From Zonotrichia leucophrys gambelii (taxonomy: Eukaryota; Chordata; Aves; Passeriformes; Passerellidae), in contig NC_088179.1 in NCBI RefSeq assembly GCF_028769735.1, forward strand, positions 3,717,501 to 3,781,500: a DNA stretch of 64,000 nucleotides, written 5' to 3'. Each line of letters begins with the position of its first letter. Positions within the stretch are counted from its first letter, which is position 1. The notes below the pieces were generated by a model. The model saw only the letters and a list, made by a program, of their open reading frames with translations. It ran no database searches and was not told the origin of the DNA. The position numbers and the translations under genes were made by a program. This document shows positions 1-13,700 of this stretch, piece by piece.

Positions 1-1542
1 ATTTGCAAGCCAGATTGTTATTAAATCCAGAGAACAAGAGAAAAGCCCCAGAAATCATTCTATTCAAAATTGTTGGGTTTTCCCTATGAGATAGAAGCTT
101 GAAAAAATCTTGCATTATTTGTTAGATCAAAGTCTTCACTGTCCTGATGGGAGCAGTGCAAGCCCAAAGTCTTTTCCTGCAAAAGGTTCCCTTCATGAAG
201 GAGTGAGGGAATTTCAAAACACTGATTTGTGATTATACAAGAAAATCTAAAGGAATTCTGAAGCTCTACAGAGTGGTAATGCTAGAGCAGAAGCAGTAAC
301 ATAATTTACATGTTACAAGATATCTCTTCTACAGAACTTTAAAATTCAAATATTGTGTTCAAGTCTTTTTAAGCTTCAGATTCAGATCTTAAGATTCAGA
401 TTCAGATCTGAGTATTTTCCACAGGGATTTAGATTATTAGACCTATAGAAGACACATGCAACTGTAGAGATTCTCCCATTCACTTTTGCACTGTGGCTTC
501 AAATGCTTGCAGTACCTATATCAGCCAAGCTGCTTTAATAAGAAAATTTTAAAATATTTTTGAAAATTTTGATGTAGTTAATTAGAAAAAGGACACTTCT
601 GAGTTTTAGTCCCCAACATGAACACACCACATATAAAATCACATGTAAAATAAGGCTGATCACATGTAAAGTAATTCACATCTTCCTTTCTACAGTAAGA
701 AATACTACATCACTGTAGGATATACTCTGGCTAAGTAAAGGCACAAATTGAAAATGAGTAAGAAGTCTAAAATAAATATTTAGTACCAGGAAACAAGGAA
801 TGTTTTTCCTTGTTTTTTATTTTAATTGATTTAAATAAATGTAATAACTTTAAAAAACTTAAAGATTAAAAAAATACAAGGAAAAAAACCAACACAAGAG
901 GTAATGTACTTCAGTTTTTCACTAACATTACATATCAAGAAAACACTCCAGTGGCAAAATTCCTGTGCCATAATTTCAGTCTATTACCTTTCCCCTGCTC
1001 CAGTGTGGACACTGAGAACAGACACATCCCTTATGCAGTGACAGTACAAAAGCAGCTGCAGGGAATAATCATACACTTGGATTTGCAGCATCTTTCCTCA
1101 CCTAAAATAAGCAAATCCCATTCTTTCACACTTCCTTTATTTTCTACAATGCCAACTATCCTTGCTGACTCTCTCCATTTATGGAACAGATCTCCTGAAG
1201 AAATGGGACCCAAAAAGTCAGACTGAGGCTCACAGCACCAGAGTGATGGCCCAGGGAGGACCCTGTCCCAGGAAAACAACTGAGCTCCCCTGGAAAGGGG
1301 CTGCTTGAGAATATTGGCAGCATTTAGAGACATTCCAGAATATCTCAGAAGGGAAAGGAGCTCATGTTGAAAGCGGTGAGAGGTGTGAAGCTCCAGACAT
1401 CGTGTGAGGAATGAAGGGTTCTGGTGCATCTGCATCAGCTGTGGAGTGCAAGTTACAGCCCAAACCCAGAGGCCAGGCTAGGAAACGCCCAGGGGTGGGA
1501 GGCAGGGCTGTGCTGGCTGTGCCATTCCAGGAGAACACTCAC
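1..1542 (-). other. UGGT1: UGGT1 intron 30, partial
   Basis: Begins with GTGAGT at 1542-1537 and runs off the left edge. I see no exon, RNA gene or clear repeat, only a short AGATTCAGATTCAGATC-type iteration near 373-408. Confidence 0.8.
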
Positions 1543-1701
1543 CAGGTTGGCCATGACAATGGTGTCCACGATGACAGGGCTGCTGGAGGTGCCCAGGGTG
1601 AACTGCAGTCCCCGAGGTGGCTGCCCAGTTGTAATGTCATAGCAGTGGCCCTCCAGCAGCAGGTACTCCAGCTCATACTCTGCAGCTACAACACTCTCCA
1701 C
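1543..1701 (-). CDS. UGGT1: UGGT1 exon 30 (last coding exon in window)
   Basis: 159 nt, residues 1076-1128 (VESVVAAEYELEYLLLEGHC ... GTSSSPVIVDTIVMANL). Acceptor TTTCAG, donor GTGAGT. The next exon, expected to begin with a GYFQLKANPGAW-like stretch, is not found in 1-1542. Confidence 0.96.
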
Positions 1702-4700
1702 CTGAAAGGAGCAGACACTGCTGACTGCAGCCAGAGCTCTAAAGTGCCAGCTTTTATCCTCTAGAACAGCTATAGTCATTTTAAAAAAACCAAATTTCAC
1801 CAGAGTAATTTTATTGTCAGACAAATACCTAGAAAACCTCAGAGCTCAGCTCCTTCAAGTGATAATCCTCACACAAATATTGTTAAGAGTGGCCCAGATC
1901 AAAAGTATTTGAATCTCAACATATGTTAAGATAGGAAAAAGGAAGGATTGTTGCTCTATTCCACAATTAATTTTTTTAACATTTACTGGAGAATGGAGTT
2001 GGTATCTCATAAAAAGTATATGATGGGATCCAGAATTTTGACTGTAAATGTGTTTAAAGCTGGTCTCACCTAGTATCAGCCATCTGAAATAAACATTTTG
2101 TTTTGCTCTGCATTACTCTTACAGTGCACTAGGTACTGTGAGGACACACCCATTCCTTTTTTTTCTACACTGAACAAAAGTGCCAAGGAAAGAGAAAAGA
2201 AAAAATAACCAAAAAAAAAGAAACCCACAACCCCAAAAGACTTGGGTCAGTCCCTACCAGGCCAAATTGAGATGTAGCCTGAGGACAGTACATAAGCAGA
2301 ATGTTAGTCTAATCCCACAAAGCATCTCCTCTCACTGCACATCCAAAATGACACATTAATTGCTACAGCACCAACAGACTGCACACTGGGAACTGGAAAT
2401 GGTGCACCTGCAAAAGTAAAGCTGCTGTTTATTTGGAAGCTCAGGAATGCACTTGGAATGCCTGAAGCATTTAATCCCCCTCTCTCTCAGGTTTTCAATT
2501 AATCAGTGGGGCAGGCATGGAAATCAGAGGCTTGAAATGTAGTATTAATGCTTCATTTATGGCTTTACAGCTAGGTTAAGAGATGAAAACCAAGAAACTC
2601 CTAAACCAAAACATACTAACCCAAAATCAAAACCATAAAACAGACACCCAATTTCCTAGATTTGTGAATTACTAGTACAGGAATAGCAATAACAGATATA
2701 CCACAAAACCACATCATATTCCCAAACAATATCAGAGAGATGCAGAAGCAAGAGGGGGCGAATAATAGAGACTAATAATGCAGTGATCAGTGAGAAGGGG
2801 ACCCACATCTGTGATGCCCACAAGGCTGCAAACATTGTCACTTTTCCAGAGGCCTCTCTGTAAAGGATTTAACAATCTTGGTACACACACATGTGTAATA
2901 CCTTTACAATAAGGTAAATAAATAAGGGATTTTCCCTTTTTCTCCCTCTGAATGTTGGGCAGCACTGCCCAGACCCACAGTCCAACACTCTGAGTCAAGG
3001 TGTGCTCAAGCAGCAGCAAGCTCCTGAACCTACAGCAGCTGAGTGCATGGTTTTACTGCTGCATTGATACTGCACATCCTTCTGTGGACCACAGGAGTGT
3101 TTACCAGTTAACAAGAACTGTGAAATTAGTGAAAACCAGCTTGGTGGCTTCTAGGAGCAAGGGAAAGGACCTGCTCCAAGCCCACAGTGTCAGGCATCCA
3201 CAAGTAATTGAGGACAGCAATCCTGCTGGTGGGGAGCTTATGCTTCCCCTCCTAGAAACCATTTAGAGGTCTGTAAATGCAGTAATATCCATAGCTCTAA
3301 GTTTATTGGCATTTTAAAATTCTGCATTTCTTTCCCATTAAATAAAAACAAGCCCTGGAAAAGCAGCACCATTTAAATGCAGTAGGAACACGATGATTTC
3401 TCTTACCTCCTCTAAGAAGATATTGTCAAGGTCATAGGGGGTTCTAACAGACTCCACCATCCAACTCTCAGGAGTGTTTAAATTCAGAGTAAACAATGGA
3501 GATTGGGGCATATCCAAAAACTTGGCAATTGGTCCTGGAGCAAAGTTATTCTCTGCTGTGAAAGAAATCTCTGGCTCCAAAACATAGCGGTAAAAGCTGA
3601 AATTTCAGAGAGAAAATGTTAGAAAACTCATCTGCCAAAATTTGTTAATATTTCACTCTCATTGTATTTGCAGATGCCATCAGCTCTCTCTGACCTCTGA
3701 TATCTCCAAGCCTTTGTCCAAAGCAATGCAGGTTGTGTTAACCTTAGGACAGGTCAGAATTTCTATCTTGAAGGACCAAAACAAACTGTGCAAGACTTAA
3801 CTAGTAAGTTATTTAATTTTATATAAATACAAAAAAAAAAAAAATTAAAAGCACCCAACTTGTAAAATAGCAGAATTACTTCAGGCCATCCACAAATTCC
3901 CAGATTCTCTGTGGGAAATGATGCTATTATACAAATGAGATCAAAGCAGTTATTGAGATTTCCCATGGGACAGCTGACCATGCTTCTGTGCTTGCACATT
4001 CCAACAGGTTTCTCTCTCTCTGCCCACCCTGTATGATGGAACTGCTTACCTTTTCAGTGGCATGTCAGAAAGCTTAGACTGGCAGTTCATAAACACTCTC
4101 AGGTTCATATTTATCAGTTGGTTCAAAACCTAAAGTAATGAGAAAGAGAGATCCCTTAAAATGCTAATGAGGAGAGCTCATTTTATAAGCAGACCACTGT
4201 TTTTTAACAGACCACTGTTTTATAGACAGGACCTCAGGGTGGATGTTATCTGCTCATTCCCAATCCTCCCTCCTTGTAGTTTGCTTCACCACCTCTTCCC
4301 CCCTTTTTAATTGGTGGTTTTAAGCACAGTTACCTGCTCCTCATATTTCAGATATTCTTTTTGGAATGCTGAGGACCTTCCTCAAGAACAGAGTTACTGC
4401 AAACTAAGCTGTTAAAACACTGAAACTAAAAGCTTTCTGGACAATAGCTGAGTATGATTTTATTAGTGTGTAGTGCAGCTTAATTAGTATTTCCACTGAT
4501 AAATGCATTGTGAAATTCAGACACCATTCAGACCATTCTAATTCAGACCATTAGAAAGCCACTGATCACCACACAGTCAAAGAGGAAACAAACATTCCAA
4601 AATGATGGAATTTGAAGTTCTCACAACCCTGCCTACGTACCAAAAGTAATGGAGCAAGTCTTTGAGCATCTCTGGTCACAGGATCAACAATAGCCACAAC

Positions 4701-7700
4701 ATCAAAGTATGTCTCCCCCTCTTTTGGTCTCAGTTTAACTGCACTAAACAGAAGAAAATACAATTTTAAAGTATCAAATAAAGTATCAATTTTAAAGTAT
4801 CAAACTTGAAATGCATTACAACCCACTGCTATCCATCTCATTCTGAACTGAAATTACTTCCTAAATGCTGTGCGCCTTCAGAAGCTTAATAGAGAAAAAA
4901 ATAGACATATACATGTATGTTTATTTAGATAGGTGAAGAGATAAAATGAATTTCTGGAATCTTTCTGAAAACTGTTGGGGACTCTCCTCCTGCTACTTAG
5001 ATTTTTTTTTAATTAAATGCAACATAGAACAATGGGGAAGTTAAAAGACACAGAAAAGCCTTGTGCAGCAATTCTATACCTGTATCGTTCTTCAAAAAAC
5101 TGATATTCAATCCTTGCCTCTCCTTTTGGCTGAGCAGAAAGAAGAGCATCCACTTTCATTACCAAGTCACTTGCCCTGAAAAGAAGGAAAAGGCTTGCAG
5201 ATATCAAGAAAAAAGGCTGTAGTTATCACATTTCTGTCAGGCAGCAGCATAGAAGGCAAACAGAATCCAGATACCAAACACTCCTACTACCTCCCTACAC
5301 AGGGTCTGAAGAATGAAACATATTTAAGGGTTAATCCACCAGTAATTTAAACTGGTTGCAGCCTTATTACTGAGTATACCAAAGGATTTAAGTCTAACAA
5401 ATACAGAACAGCTGTATTTTAGGGGTCACCCATGTTACAGAAACTGCATTCCTGATCTTCACCAACCACTCAGACCTGAAAGCCATTCAGATCAAACCCT
5501 TGTTCCACTGCTCTTCCCATTTTACACTGCAACTCTGAGCACTAGGAAGCAATCCTCTAAGTGGAAGGGTCCTATCATAAAAGATAATTACTTTCAAGCA
5601 CTTTTTCTTTTTCAATATTTCCATAATTTTTCAGTCTAGTATTTTAAGAATATATTCAATCTTTAAGGTGTAAAACCTCTTGAAAGTTCAATGAAAATAG
5701 ATTTGTACATCACACTTTTGCCAAGAAGCAAAACTGCAACCTACAGGTCTGTCAGCTTTTCTTGAATTAACTGAGATTTCTAGTGACAGCTGTTTACTTA
5801 CAGATCTTCTTCAAATCCCAGCTGCTGAATCTGAGATTTGATTTTCTGTCCCGATGTCTTTAGGATTATATTTTCAAGGAGATGAAAATCATCCTGGTTG
5901 AACATCTCCCCATCCTCTAATGGGCCAATAATCTACCAAAAAATAGCAGAATCAGCATTATTAGGTGCCCTGGTTTGAAAAGGAAGTGAGTTTTTTGGGA
6001 GTTTGGTGGTCAAAGTAAAGGCTACACTGAAACAAAATTCAAAGATGTGTTAAATAAATACTCCAGTCCAGTCTCAGTGGAAACCAACCATTTAGGCTGG
6101 TATTAATGTCAGTGGCAGCAGAATTTAACAGGTAAATTCAGGTATCTAGAGCCAAGAGCCCCAGACTAAGGCATAAAATACACACTTAAACTTTTCACTG
6201 GGTCAGGCATTAAAATTATACATGAAGTACCACATGTGGAAGGGGCAGCAGAAAGCCAGGCCAATTCTAATAGTCCAGCAAATCTCCCTCCTGTTGCCTT
6301 CAGAAACCTAAAAGCTACCTAGATAAGTCTTGTTATTCTGCTAATGAGAAAAATAGAAAGAACAACTCAACACCTGAGATTTTTAATCCATTGAAATACC
6401 CAGCAATCACTGGGACCTGAATGGGTTTGTTCCTAACTAGAAAAAGGTGACAAAGGAAAACTCGACGCTGTACACAGCTGTGTTTCATTACTTGCAGTGA
6501 AATACTATGGTAACATCATTTACCTCATTTCAGATCAACTATAATAAAAACAGATGGTAGAAGAGACCAAGGCACCTTGGTCAGGGCATTTTCAGTACAC
6601 TAAAGCAGCATAATCTTGCAAATTCATCATCCCCTTCTACCCCTGGACTCAATTCACTACAGCATGAAGGAACTTTGTTATTGAGAGACCTGAATTTGTA
6701 CCAAATGCCAACAACTGCACACATTGAACAGAAAAGGTCACACAGGTGTGAATAAATCAAACTGGAAGTGATCCTAAAGATTCCTGAGACCTAAACCAGG
6801 CTGGCACTCCTGTGTCTGATCCCCACCCAGACTCTGCTGCCCAAATGTGTTTCTTTCTCACACATGGAAAGTCTCTTTCATTCTCTGTTATCATCTCACC
6901 CGTCCGTTGCTGATCACAGCCCTCTGCCCCTTCTTCAGCTTCAGAACATCTCTGCAGTAAACAGCATGGGACAGAATAAAATCCACCTTGGGAGATTCAA
7001 AGGCTTCTTTGAAAATGTTGGTATCCATACCCTAAAAGAAAAGAATACTTGGCATTGGAATAGGAAGAGAACTAGACCTCTGCACACTTTTTAAAAGCAA
7101 CCTTTTTGTTGTCATTCAAGAACATCTTTGTATCTTGCTAAAACTGATGCCTGGCCCCCTTTTCTTTGTGGCCTTAAACCTAATTCTTGTTTGTCACCAT
7201 CAAACACTATCCCAACTTCTGCTGTGAAGCTACTTAGACCAGTTCCAATCTTCCTGCCTAACTTTTTAAAATCTACTTTGCAACATGCACTTGTATTTTT
7301 TCCCATCTTTTAAAAGAACATTATTCTCTCAACCACCCAAGAAACAGCGGACTCACTTAAATAGATCCATGCATCCATGTTCCTTTTGCCTTTTTCAAGA
7401 TACATAGCTCTGATGAGTATTAGGATTTACTTAATGTTTAGATGGATTGTTCTATTTAGGTAAGCCCTTCAGAGATTTAAAAAAAAAAAGCAAACTAGCA
7501 AACCCAACAGGGTTACTTTTCTCTGTTACTGCACCTACTGTATATGAATATACCACACTGAAAAATGAATTTGAGGAACAAGCAAAGCACCTTCCCCATG
7601 AAAACACCAGCAGACATGCCTACCCCAACAGCAAATTCTAAGATGTCAGCTCCTGCCTCCAGTGCCTTCACAGTTTCTTCTTTTGCCATCTTGGTGATGA

Positions 7701-10700
7701 AGTTCTTGGCATTATTTGAGGTTTGTGTCTGCAAAGCTGCCCATATGGCTTTGGCTACAATGGTATTCTGGCTGTTGGGTTCTTCACTGGGATTATTAAT
7801 CATGCTGATTCGAATGTTATTGCTGGATTTCTGTGTTTAACAAAACAGGTGATGGGAAAGTTTAACATTTCAGATGAAATAAATATATAATAAACACTAT
7901 AGCAAAAGCTTTGTTTTTCTTAACCAGAATATCAGATTCCAAATTGGGTAAATAGCAGCACAAGGTTAAATAATGAATTAACTAATTTAACATCAAGCAT
8001 TTAGCTTATGTATAGGCACCACTGTGACAGCAATCTTCCAGATAACCCTGTGCTACATAAGAAATCCAGGACCATGGCCACCACTCAGTCTGGCAAACCA
8101 CACTGTAAGCTGTGCTTTTTTTTGTTCAGTTATCCTCCAGAACCAATGGGACAGAGCAGAGAGCAATGCTTTTGTTTATCTCCAAACCAAAACACAGATA
8201 TTTCAGTTTAACACCACGGGTTTAAAAGAACATTTATTGTATTCTGTCCCAGCTTAAGATCAGCAATGTTCCAGTCCCTACAAGAGATGAGGCTGGAAAT
8301 TAGAGACCCTGCAGGGAGAACCAGTCTCTCCAGGTGACACCACAGGAAGATTGTGTAAAACACAACTTGTGTTTTACAAGCCTCTACCAAGGGCTTTGTC
8401 AGCACTGCTAACCCATTCCAATGAACACATTACCTACCTGATGTTTAATGGCATCATACAACAACTGCCTCCCTGAAGGTTTATCAAAATCACCAACAAT
8501 CCAAAAAGTAACTGGTCTAACAAAGGAATCATCTGCAATTATTAAAAAAAAAAAGAGAGAAATTTGAGAGTGAAAGGAAGGAACGCTTCATTTTTTCCTC
8601 ATTTGGAGGTAAACTGCAAAGACATACATGCAAAGACTTCAAAAAAGTAAAATTCCATCGAATTTTACTATGGGTGAACCTAAGCTATGAAGCCTGGTAA
8701 GACAAAATTAAAAGCATTGGTGTATTAGTCTTTATTAGATCATTCAGAAAACCCATGTGGGACAGCATGCATTGCTCTAAGCTAGAATCTTTTAGTATTT
8801 TTGTTTGTTTGCTACTTTTTCAATTACAAATCATAAAGAAACACATAAACAACTTGGAGATTCCAACTGGGGTTGGAATCCAGCAGACATATCACTTCTT
8901 TGTATTGAAGCTGTTAATTTACAAAATCAGTTTTGTATAAAGACAAAAGTGCTGGAGCAAACATGCATTCCAACAGCTTCCTTCACTGCCTGCTGGTTCT
9001 AAATCCAGTGTCATTAAGGAACCAGAAAATTCCAAGAACAATATAAAAAATGCCAAAGCATGAGTTACCATAGATCTCCTTGGAAGACATTCCTGGTCAA
9101 AGAGCAGAAAGGAAAGGGGAAAAGGAGAGACACATTAATAACTTGATGGTAATCCCAATGTGTATCTAGAAACTGCAGCACTGTACTGGGCATAACTGAA
9201 TCACTACAGTTCAGATCCAACAGCAACAAGTTGTGCTAATTTTATTCCAATAAGCTTTGACTTGTTCTTCCCCTCAGACAGATGGATGCTTGATTTTCAT
9301 GCTAGCTTTAATTAATATTACCAGTTTCATACCACAGGGTGAGGACATCATTCTGAAAACTGTTTACAAACACTGCTGTGCCACTGTGCTGTTATCTTCC
9401 CTCTTTAAAAAGCAGCATGGCAGTGCTGTATCAGTGCTGGTGCTGAGGCAGCAGCACACAGAACTTCTCTATTACTTCAGAAAATAAATGTGGTACAGCA
9501 TTACTGTAACCAGATAGCAGCTATTAAATATCCTAAGTGGCAGAAGAGGCAGTGACCAAAAAATGTCAAGCCATGGAACTGCAAATTAATGCACTTTCCA
9601 ACAAGCATGCCAAGGTGTGGATTTAATTAAATCCACTTGTTCAAATCCAAGTGACTGAGCATGAATGAAGAGCAGGCATGAGGCAGGAAGAGCAATGGGA
9701 ACATTTCAGGCAGTGCACATGGATGGCAGTGACTGGAGACAGGACCATGGAAATTTGGGACAGTCTAGTAAAGACAGGAACAGGAACAGGAGGATTTGGA
9801 CCAAATGACAGCAGCTTATTTCTGGAATCTAACCAAAATGGACAAAGGAAACACCTGATGGTGTCTGCTTAGACCTGGTCAGGCTCTGTATTGTATCTAT
9901 ACATGCATTTCCTACACTTGAGAGGTACAGGCAAGTTTGAACACTTCTGTGCAACTGTAACAGCACTGCCATGGAAAAGCAGTGCCTGCACTGGAGCAAT
10001 AAAAACAGCTCTGACCACGTTAGGTGATGTCTTATATAATGGGCAGTTGGGATTTTCTTATGGATCCATGCAACTTCTAGCAATTTTGAATTGTGAGATA
10101 GAGAACTAAAACCTCTTTTATATTTTTCTAGTCACTTGCTTACACTGCTGCATTTCTGGGGGACATTTGCAGAACAGCAAGAACAGTTTGGCTGAGACTT
10201 TATTATTCAGTAAGAGGCTGGACTGGGTTTAAAGAGGGAAACATTCTTGTTCCATGTAGATGTCATGTCTTATTAAAAAAAGAAATCTTTAACAGACTAT
10301 GCTGTCACCCACAGGCCTGCCAAGGCTCAGTGAGTGTGTGAAGATCTGCACATGTGCTTGGAAACAAACATAAAAGCAGACTTGGATTCAGAATCCACCA
10401 CAGATTTACCTTTCTTTGTTAAGTAGGTCATGCTGTTTGCAACAGCAGCTGTCTTATCTTTAGACTCCAGTGTGGTAAATCGAGCAAAGTCGTCCACAAA
10501 ATGGTTATCTGAGGAAGAGAGCAAGCATTAAATGCCAAAGAAACTATTCCATGTAAACTGAAAATAAAATCACTATATTACCAGAACATGTCCCATTTTG
10601 CTCCTTGTGATACTGCTTGTGTCTCATTTTCACTCCTAATGCATAGGCTGAGAAATGAATTTTGCTGTCTCACAAGTCACATTAATAACTGCATTGTACA

Positions 10701-13700
10701 TTTGATAGGGAGAAGTCAGTTGAAAGAATTTCCCAAGTCTCACTTAGTGGACATGAGTGTATGTAAATAATATAGATTGAAAAATTCACTCTGTCACTAT
10801 TTTTCAAGCAACTCAAAAAAGGCAGGAGTAATGTCATTGTACTGCAGTCACTGTATTGGTTGTTCATTTATCAAGGGAACATTTTGCTAAATCTGAATTA
10901 ATTCCAGAGATGACTGTCAAGCCTGTTCAAAAGAAGGTCAGAACTAAGAAACAAACAGCTGCTTTATGCATTATATAATTTCTCAGCTTCATGAGTCATA
11001 TTCCCCTTAAGGTCTGTATAAAAACAAAACAAATTCCCATCTTGAAAATCAGTAGACATTTAATGTTGTACACAAACATCTGTCTGTACCTGGGCTGGGT
11101 CGTCACTTCAGGTGCTGTTAATGCTTTGCCACCTGAGCTTTCCACTGGAACAGCAAGTCTTTCACTCAGACATTTCAGGTTTAACACAATTAAAAGCATC
11201 CCTTACTCATTCCTGTCAGATCTAGGTACTCTCTGTCAGACCTTAGGATTCTTGAGTTAATTCTTGGAACAACATTAGGCTGGTTCATGATATACTCAAC
11301 CACATCTTGGTCATTAGATAGTTCACCCTGAAGGAAAGAGGAAAGAAGCATTATTTCTTATTTGACATATAAAATTGCCTTACATAACTTAAAAAAAAAA
11401 AAAAGGCAGAAAGCAATTCTGAAAGCTAAGCTGTCTTGTCTAATATGCAGCCAGGGACTTGTGGATCAGCTTTTCCAAATCTGGTTTCTCTCAAGCCTCA
11501 GAGGAGCTCAGCACCCACCAGGTACACGGCTCGCTGGAAGATGCTCGTGGTTTCCAGGATTTTGTGCATTGTCACAGTTTCCAGGTCATCAGGATCCAGC
11601 TGATCTTTTTGGAAAGGCATCCCATTGAACAGGACAACAGGGAGGGGGCCCACACCAGTTTGCTCATAGTAAGCTCTTGCTGCCTAAAAACAGGAACAGA
11701 AACAACTTTAGCACATCAGCCACAAAGGTTCCTAACAAGTCTAAACACACCATGAGATCCTTTACCACTTCTGTTAGACACAGACAATGCATCTTTGAAA
11801 CTTTCAAAGCAAAAAAAAAGTTCCTTCACAATACAGAAGTGCAAAATACTCCTTTAAGTTAGTTTTGTAAATTAATTCCAATGAGCACTTTCTGGTAGTG
11901 GCAAAAGATGAACCACAGGAAACATCACTTTGCCTGTGGAAGCAAATGCAATGCAAGCAGTGGTAGCTGTAATGTAAGACAGGATAAGGAATTTTTTTTT
12001 TTTTTTTAAGAATGTGTTTCTTAAACCTGTAAGAAAACAGTTACTGGTGAGACAGGGAGTTATTTTGTCAAGACAAATTTCCCTGTTTCATGTAACCACT
12101 GAAAAGTGCACCAGCATTGACAAATACCCTGTTAGAAGTTAAAGTTAGGTTAGGTTCTGCTGGTTAGAGGTTCTGGTTGAGGCCTCTCCTCTCATACAAA
12201 AATGCATGTCTTACTTTTATGGATTTTCATTTCCTTAAAATGTTTTTCTCTTCACTATCCTGCACTGGAAGACTCATAAGCACAGGAGCCTATTTTCTGT
12301 AACCCTGACTGCATTCCTTACATTTGCAGATGTAGGCAGCATCAAGTGTGCTAAGAGCTATTTGAGATAGTATTTTCATTTCTTTTAGAACAACAAAAAA
12401 TAAGAAATATCCCCCCATAAAACCTCAAATAAAATCTGCTTCATCTCACATATAACTGGTTCAATAGTGATTTGCCCTAATTTTCTCCATACAAAAAAGT
12501 ATTAGACCTAAAAATCACTTCAAGAATTATTTGCAGAAATTTGTTGAATGTCCTGCTATAGAAAAGGCATTTTGAATTCATTGTCATGGCTTTATCTCAC
12601 TCAGTACTCAAATACTGATTCAGAAGTCCCACACTGATCTCTCCCAATGTAAAGCCTCTTGGTTTTTCCATGAATCATTCCATCACTTTGATGTTTCTGC
12701 AAACACTTTTGAACTCTACTGAAGTCTGAATTCCATAATGAAAGCATGAATTACGAGTCACAAGAAAGCTATCTTAGTTCTTTACATATAGATTTTTTAA
12801 AATATATATTCCATTATATGTACTATGTGCTGAACATAAACAGTAAAGTATAACAAGAAATCCCCCAAGGTGATAACAAAATAGTTCCCTGGTTAGTAAG
12901 AGAACTGGACCAAGAAATTGTATGTAATTATATTTTCAGAACTGTTGCAGCAAAAGAAGTGGAAAACAAAGCTCTATTTGATGAATTCTTACCTTTCTGT
13001 TTTGATCATAGGCAGAATCAATTCCCAGCACGCTGTTGATTTCCACATAAGGATACTGTTTCTCAAGAACACTGACAACATGTTCCACCTTCAGCTGGTC
13101 TCCTGTTTTCACTTTGTTATAGATCTGAAAGGGGAATACAAGTTTACAGCTGCAACTGTAAAGCCTCTGTCCTTCCCAAAGGTAAACTGACCTGTCACCT
13201 GTATTACAGTAGTTATAATAAGGCATTAACAGCCAGACTGCAAAACTTTTATTCATATTTACCAGTTGCAACAGCTCCTAAGCACTTGTAGCCATTATAA
13301 GTATCTTGTTATACCTTGTAGTCATTCCACTGAGATATATATACTTCTTTAAATAATAACTTGCATCTTTAATTAGAAAAGGTAATTGAGGAGGGAAGAG
13401 AGTTCTCTGGGGAAAAAAGCCTCAGATAAAGAATATCCAAGGAGATATTTTTTCCCTTCAGTACTTGGGATATGTTTATGAACAATACAACCTCACAGGT
13501 AAAGCAGGTAACTCTTTCCCTCTTGAAGGCACAAGATTTTACTTTGAGCTACAAATACACACCCAAAATGAAAAGAATAAAAGTAACTGACTTGAAGGAA
13601 CCAGCAATTTAATGTCACAGCTTGCCAATTTGTACAACTATCAAACCACAGGTGGAATTCATTTACCAGCACCTGTATTGTCCTTTAACATGGCAAAGGT

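Noticed and set aside
5968..6050. CCTGGTTTGAAAAGGAAGTG segment as another endogenous retrovirus LTR piece (similar wording at about 45600)
   Set aside because: Too short and too diverged, with no ends or target duplication to support it.
11679..11683. Alternative acceptor 4 nt inside UGGT1 exon 18
   Set aside because: It would shift the frame. The outer AG keeps phase 0 and restores A-A-R-A-Y-Y-E.
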